64,000 bases of DNA from Deltaproteobacteria bacterium (GTDB taxonomy: Bacteria; Myxococcota_A; UBA796; UBA2385), in NCBI GenBank assembly GCA_016792625.1, contig JAEUKK010000123.1, positions 31,397-95,396 of the forward strand. The letters run 5' to 3'. Positions 62,369 to 64,000 of this stretch are shown piece after piece. Every line of letters begins with the position of its first letter. Positions within the stretch are counted from its first letter, which is position 1. A model generated the notes under the pieces. The model made no database searches, was not told the origin of the DNA, and worked only from the letters and a program-made list of their open reading frames with translations. Position numbers and translations under genes: made by a program.

Positions 62369-63427
62369 TTAGGCCGGGCGGTCAGCGGGCGGGGGCGCCG
62401 TCCACCGCAGGGCCGCGGCGGCCATCGACACACCGCCGCCGCTGGCGCAGAGCACGACCAGATCGCCGACCTTGAGCCGGCCGCGCCGGGCCGCGTCGTC
62501 GAGCGCCATCGGCACGCAGGCCGAGCCGGTGTAGCCCCAGCGCTCCATGATCGTGTGGGCGCGGTCCATCGGCTGGCCGAGCGCGCCCATCACCGCCTCG
62601 ATGGTGCGCTTGTTGAGCTGGGTGAAGACGAACAGCGCCACATCATCGACATCGGCGCCGGCCTCGTCGAGCACCTCGCGCACCAGCGCGGGCCAGCGCT
62701 CGAGGTTGAAGGTGGCGGGCAGCTTGCGGGCGAACTCGACCCGGGGCGCGCCGTGGGCGGCGAGGGCCTCGCTGGTGCTGGGCCGGGCGGTGCCGCCGCC
62801 GAAGATGCCGAGCGCGTCGTGGTATTGGCCGTCGGCGAAGCGCGCGCCGGCGAGGTAGCCGGGGGCCGCGCCGGCGGGGGCGGCGCCGAGCAGCACCGCG
62901 CCCGCGCCGTCGGCGAACAGCGTGCTGGTGGCCTTGTCGGCGAGGTCCAGGAAGCGCGACATGCCGTAGATCCCGACCACGAGCACGCGCTGCAGGCGCC
63001 GGTCGGTGGCGATCAGGCGGGCGGCGAGGTCGAGCGCGGTGACAAAGCCCGCGCAGGCGCTGTTCACGTCGAAGACCCCCGCGCGGTGCGCCCCGAGCTT
63101 GTGCTGCAGCACGGCGCTGGTGGCCGGCGAGGGCTGGTCGGGGGTATCGGTGGCGACGATGAGCAGATCAACGTCTGCGGCGTCAATCTGGGCCTGCTCC
63201 AGCGCGGCCAGCGCGGCGATGAGGCCCAGATCCGAGCCCACCTGGTCGGGCCGCATCCAGCAGCGGGCCTCAATCCCGGTGTTGGCCACCAGCCAGTCAT
63301 GGAAGACCCGGCCGGTCATCGCCTCCAGCTCGGCGTTCTCGACGAGGCGCTCCGGTACGCAGCGGCCGGTGGCGAGCAGGTGGACGGCGCGGGGCCAGGC
63401 GGCGGACTGCGGCAGGCGGGCAGACAA
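62369..63427 (-). CDS. KAS-III/FabH-like protein lacking catalytic His and Asn
   Basis: 352 residues aligning end to end with FabH. Cys125 is kept in VNSACAGFVTALDL. The HQANxRI motif is instead VFTQLNKRTIEA (Thr269 for His), and the GNTSAAS motif is WGYTGSACVPMALDDA (Tyr299 for Asn). The C-terminal Gly-rich phrase ASGGGVSMAAAALRW is normal. The decarboxylating step of KAS III needs His and Asn, so this protein may be an acyl transferase, a thioesterase-like enzyme or a non-catalytic partner. It lies 41 bases upstream of the EEP-fold gene. A -10-like GATAGCC is at 63468-63478. Confidence 0.85.
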   Translation of the reverse strand: MSARLPQSAAWPRAVHLLATGRCVPERLVENAELEAMTGRVFHDWLVANTGIEARCWMRPDQVGSDLGLIAALAALEQAQIDAADVDLLIVATDTPDQPSPATSAVLQHKLGAHRAGVFDVNSACAGFVTALDLAARLIATDRRLQRVLVVGIYGMSRFLDLADKATSTLFADGAGAVLLGAAPAGAAPGYLAGARFADGQYHDALGIFGGGTARPSTSEALAAHGAPRVEFARKLPATFNLERWPALVREVLDEAGADVDDVALFVFTQLNKRTIEAVMGALGQPMDRAHTIMERWGYTGSACVPMALDDAARRGRLKVGDLVVLCASGGGVSMAAAALRWTAPPPADRPA

Positions 63428-63585
63428 GGGCGGCTCCAGGGCAGGGGAGGGGGGCGGGCGGCCGCGCGGCTATCGTGCGCCGAGGATGGCGACGGGGGCG
63501 CCCCCGCCGCGGGGCGGCGGGCCGCGCGCCCCGCTGGGTTCGCCGGGGCCCCCGGCCGGGGCGCGGCCCCGCCCGGCCCGGCTCC

Positions 63586-63618
63586 GTCGGGCTGCGCCCG
63601 ACCGGCCTGCGGCCGCCG
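63586..63618. repeat. GC-hairpin repeat (dispersed family) in the divergent spacer 63428-63707
   Basis: Hairpin GTCGGGC-TGC-GCCCGAC (63586-63602) is followed by CCGGCCTGCGGCCGCCG (63602-63618), identical to 13492-13508. The 280-base spacer otherwise holds only the minus-strand -10-like element at 63468-63478. Confidence 0.65.
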
Positions 63619-63707
63619 CGGGGCCCGCTGGCGCGGGCGGGGCGCGCGCCTGGGCGGGGCGCTTGACCGCCGGGCCCCGCAGGGCGAGGCTCGCCGCGGG
63701 GGTGGGG

Positions 63708-64000
63708 ATGGCGGCGGCGCGGGGCAAGAGCAGGCAGGCGCCAGGCGCACGCACCGGCGGGCTGTGGGTCAAGATTGGCGCGCTGGTCGTCATCCTCAGC
63801 GGCTTGGGCGCGGCGGGCGGGCTCTGGTGGGCCCAGCGACCCGGGGTCGACGCGCCGGTGGTCGAGGGCGCGGCCCCGCCCGCGCTGCCGCCGGCCGACG
63901 ACCCCCGGGCCCTGGCCCGCGGCGCGCACGTGGTCGAGGCGCTGGGCGGCTGCACGGGCTGCCACGGCCCGGCGCTGCGGGGCGGGCCGAGCCCCGGCCT
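63708..64000 (+). CDS. Membrane-anchored cytochrome c, N-terminal part (cut by window edge)
   Basis: The frame from the ATG at 63708 is open to the window end. A positively charged start (MAAARGKSRQAPGARTG) precedes one hydrophobic helix (GALVVILSGLGAAGGLWW), and then a Pro/Ala linker leads to a cytochrome c site: RGAHVVEALGGCTGCHGPAL, with the CxxCH haem-binding motif near the window end. The product is anchored in the inner membrane facing the periplasm. Its electron partner lies outside the window. The exact start is uncertain because the sequence before 63708 is GC hairpin spacer. Confidence 0.75.
   Translation, partial: MAAARGKSRQAPGARTGGLWVKIGALVVILSGLGAAGGLWWAQRPGVDAPVVEGAAPPALPPADDPRALARGAHVVEALGGCTGCHGPALRGGPSPG

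Noticed and set aside
63428..63965. Minus-strand open frames of 144, 161 and 222 residues near the right edge
   Set aside because: They lie antisense to the cytochrome c start and hairpin spacer, with Pro/Arg-rich composition and no motif.

Overview
The window reads as chromosome of a very GC-rich member of the Myxococcota (Deltaproteobacteria in the older sense). The evidence is indirect: two lipoproteins with MopE-type Asn/Asp-Cys-Asp repeats, many small lipobox proteins carrying Asp-rich linkers, a Ser/Thr kinase fused to a formylglycine-generating-enzyme-like domain, a DUF5690 transporter, and extreme GC3, which makes long antisense open frames almost everywhere. No rRNA, tRNA, CRISPR array, insertion sequence or prophage is visible. 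A genus cannot be assigned from this sequence alone.

Layout. 1-1383: end of a Bat operon (BatD end, BatE). 1398-7604: MopE/FG-GAP lipoprotein, cupin-SDR pair, lipoprotein, spermidine-synthase-like enzyme. 7664-13125: CPA2 cation/proton antiporter, orphan Cas6-like RAMP protein, lipoprotein, radical SAM enzyme, truncated chemoreceptor. 13552-19179: surface/secreted block (Cys-rich lipoprotein, 11-repeat MopE-lectin lipoprotein, TPR-glycosyltransferase, Asp-Ala-repeat lipoprotein). 19231-22763: four-gene operon whose two recognisable members are a prenyl-synthase-like and a thiolase-like protein that have lost key catalytic residues. 22874-27531: small membrane protein, DUF3347-like lipoprotein, a three-gene membrane protein/methyltransferase/STAS-like unit, SelO. 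27600-31213: class Ia ribonucleotide reductase (nrdA then nrdB) with a NrdR-box-like inverted repeat far upstream. 31830-41420: lipoprotein, DUF5690 transporter, L,D-transpeptidase, SDR, membrane protein, EF-hand protein, MIF-like tautomerase, HSL-type hydrolase. 41517-48679: very large SNF2 helicase, TrmO, molybdopterin oxidoreductase. 48825-54487: rhodanese-like protein with a possible carbonic-anhydrase-like metal site, then the conserved rplU-rpmA-obgE-lipoprotein-rsfS-rlmH cluster (minus strand). 54853-63427: AAA+ ATPase, DUF4157/NlpC-P60 protein, kinase-SUMF1 fusion, EEP-fold hydrolase, KAS-III-like protein. 63708-64000: start of a cytochrome c.

Working together. Translational coupling is common: ATGA, GTGA or TTGA stop/start overlaps join batD-batE, cupin-SDR, thiolase-like to the next gene, SNF2-TrmO, and obgE-lipoprotein-rsfS-rlmH. 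The rplU-to-rlmH run is a ribosome-maturation operon; nrdAB is a dNTP-supply unit; batDE belongs to an envelope/aerotolerance system.

The strongest non-gene signal is a short element, roughly (G/A)(A/G/T)TA(A/G)(G/C)C, that recurs a few to about 60 bases upstream of more than twenty apparent transcription-unit starts on both strands. It looks like this organism's GC-adapted -10 box, and several copies sit so close to the start codon that leaderless transcripts are likely. The second is a family of strong GC hairpins in intergenic spacers that share blocks of 16-21 identical bases. The best candidates for undescribed biology are the pseudoenzyme operon at 19231-22763, the DUF4157/NlpC-P60 protein beside an AAA+ ATPase, the rhodanese/metal-site protein, and the orphan Cas6-like protein.
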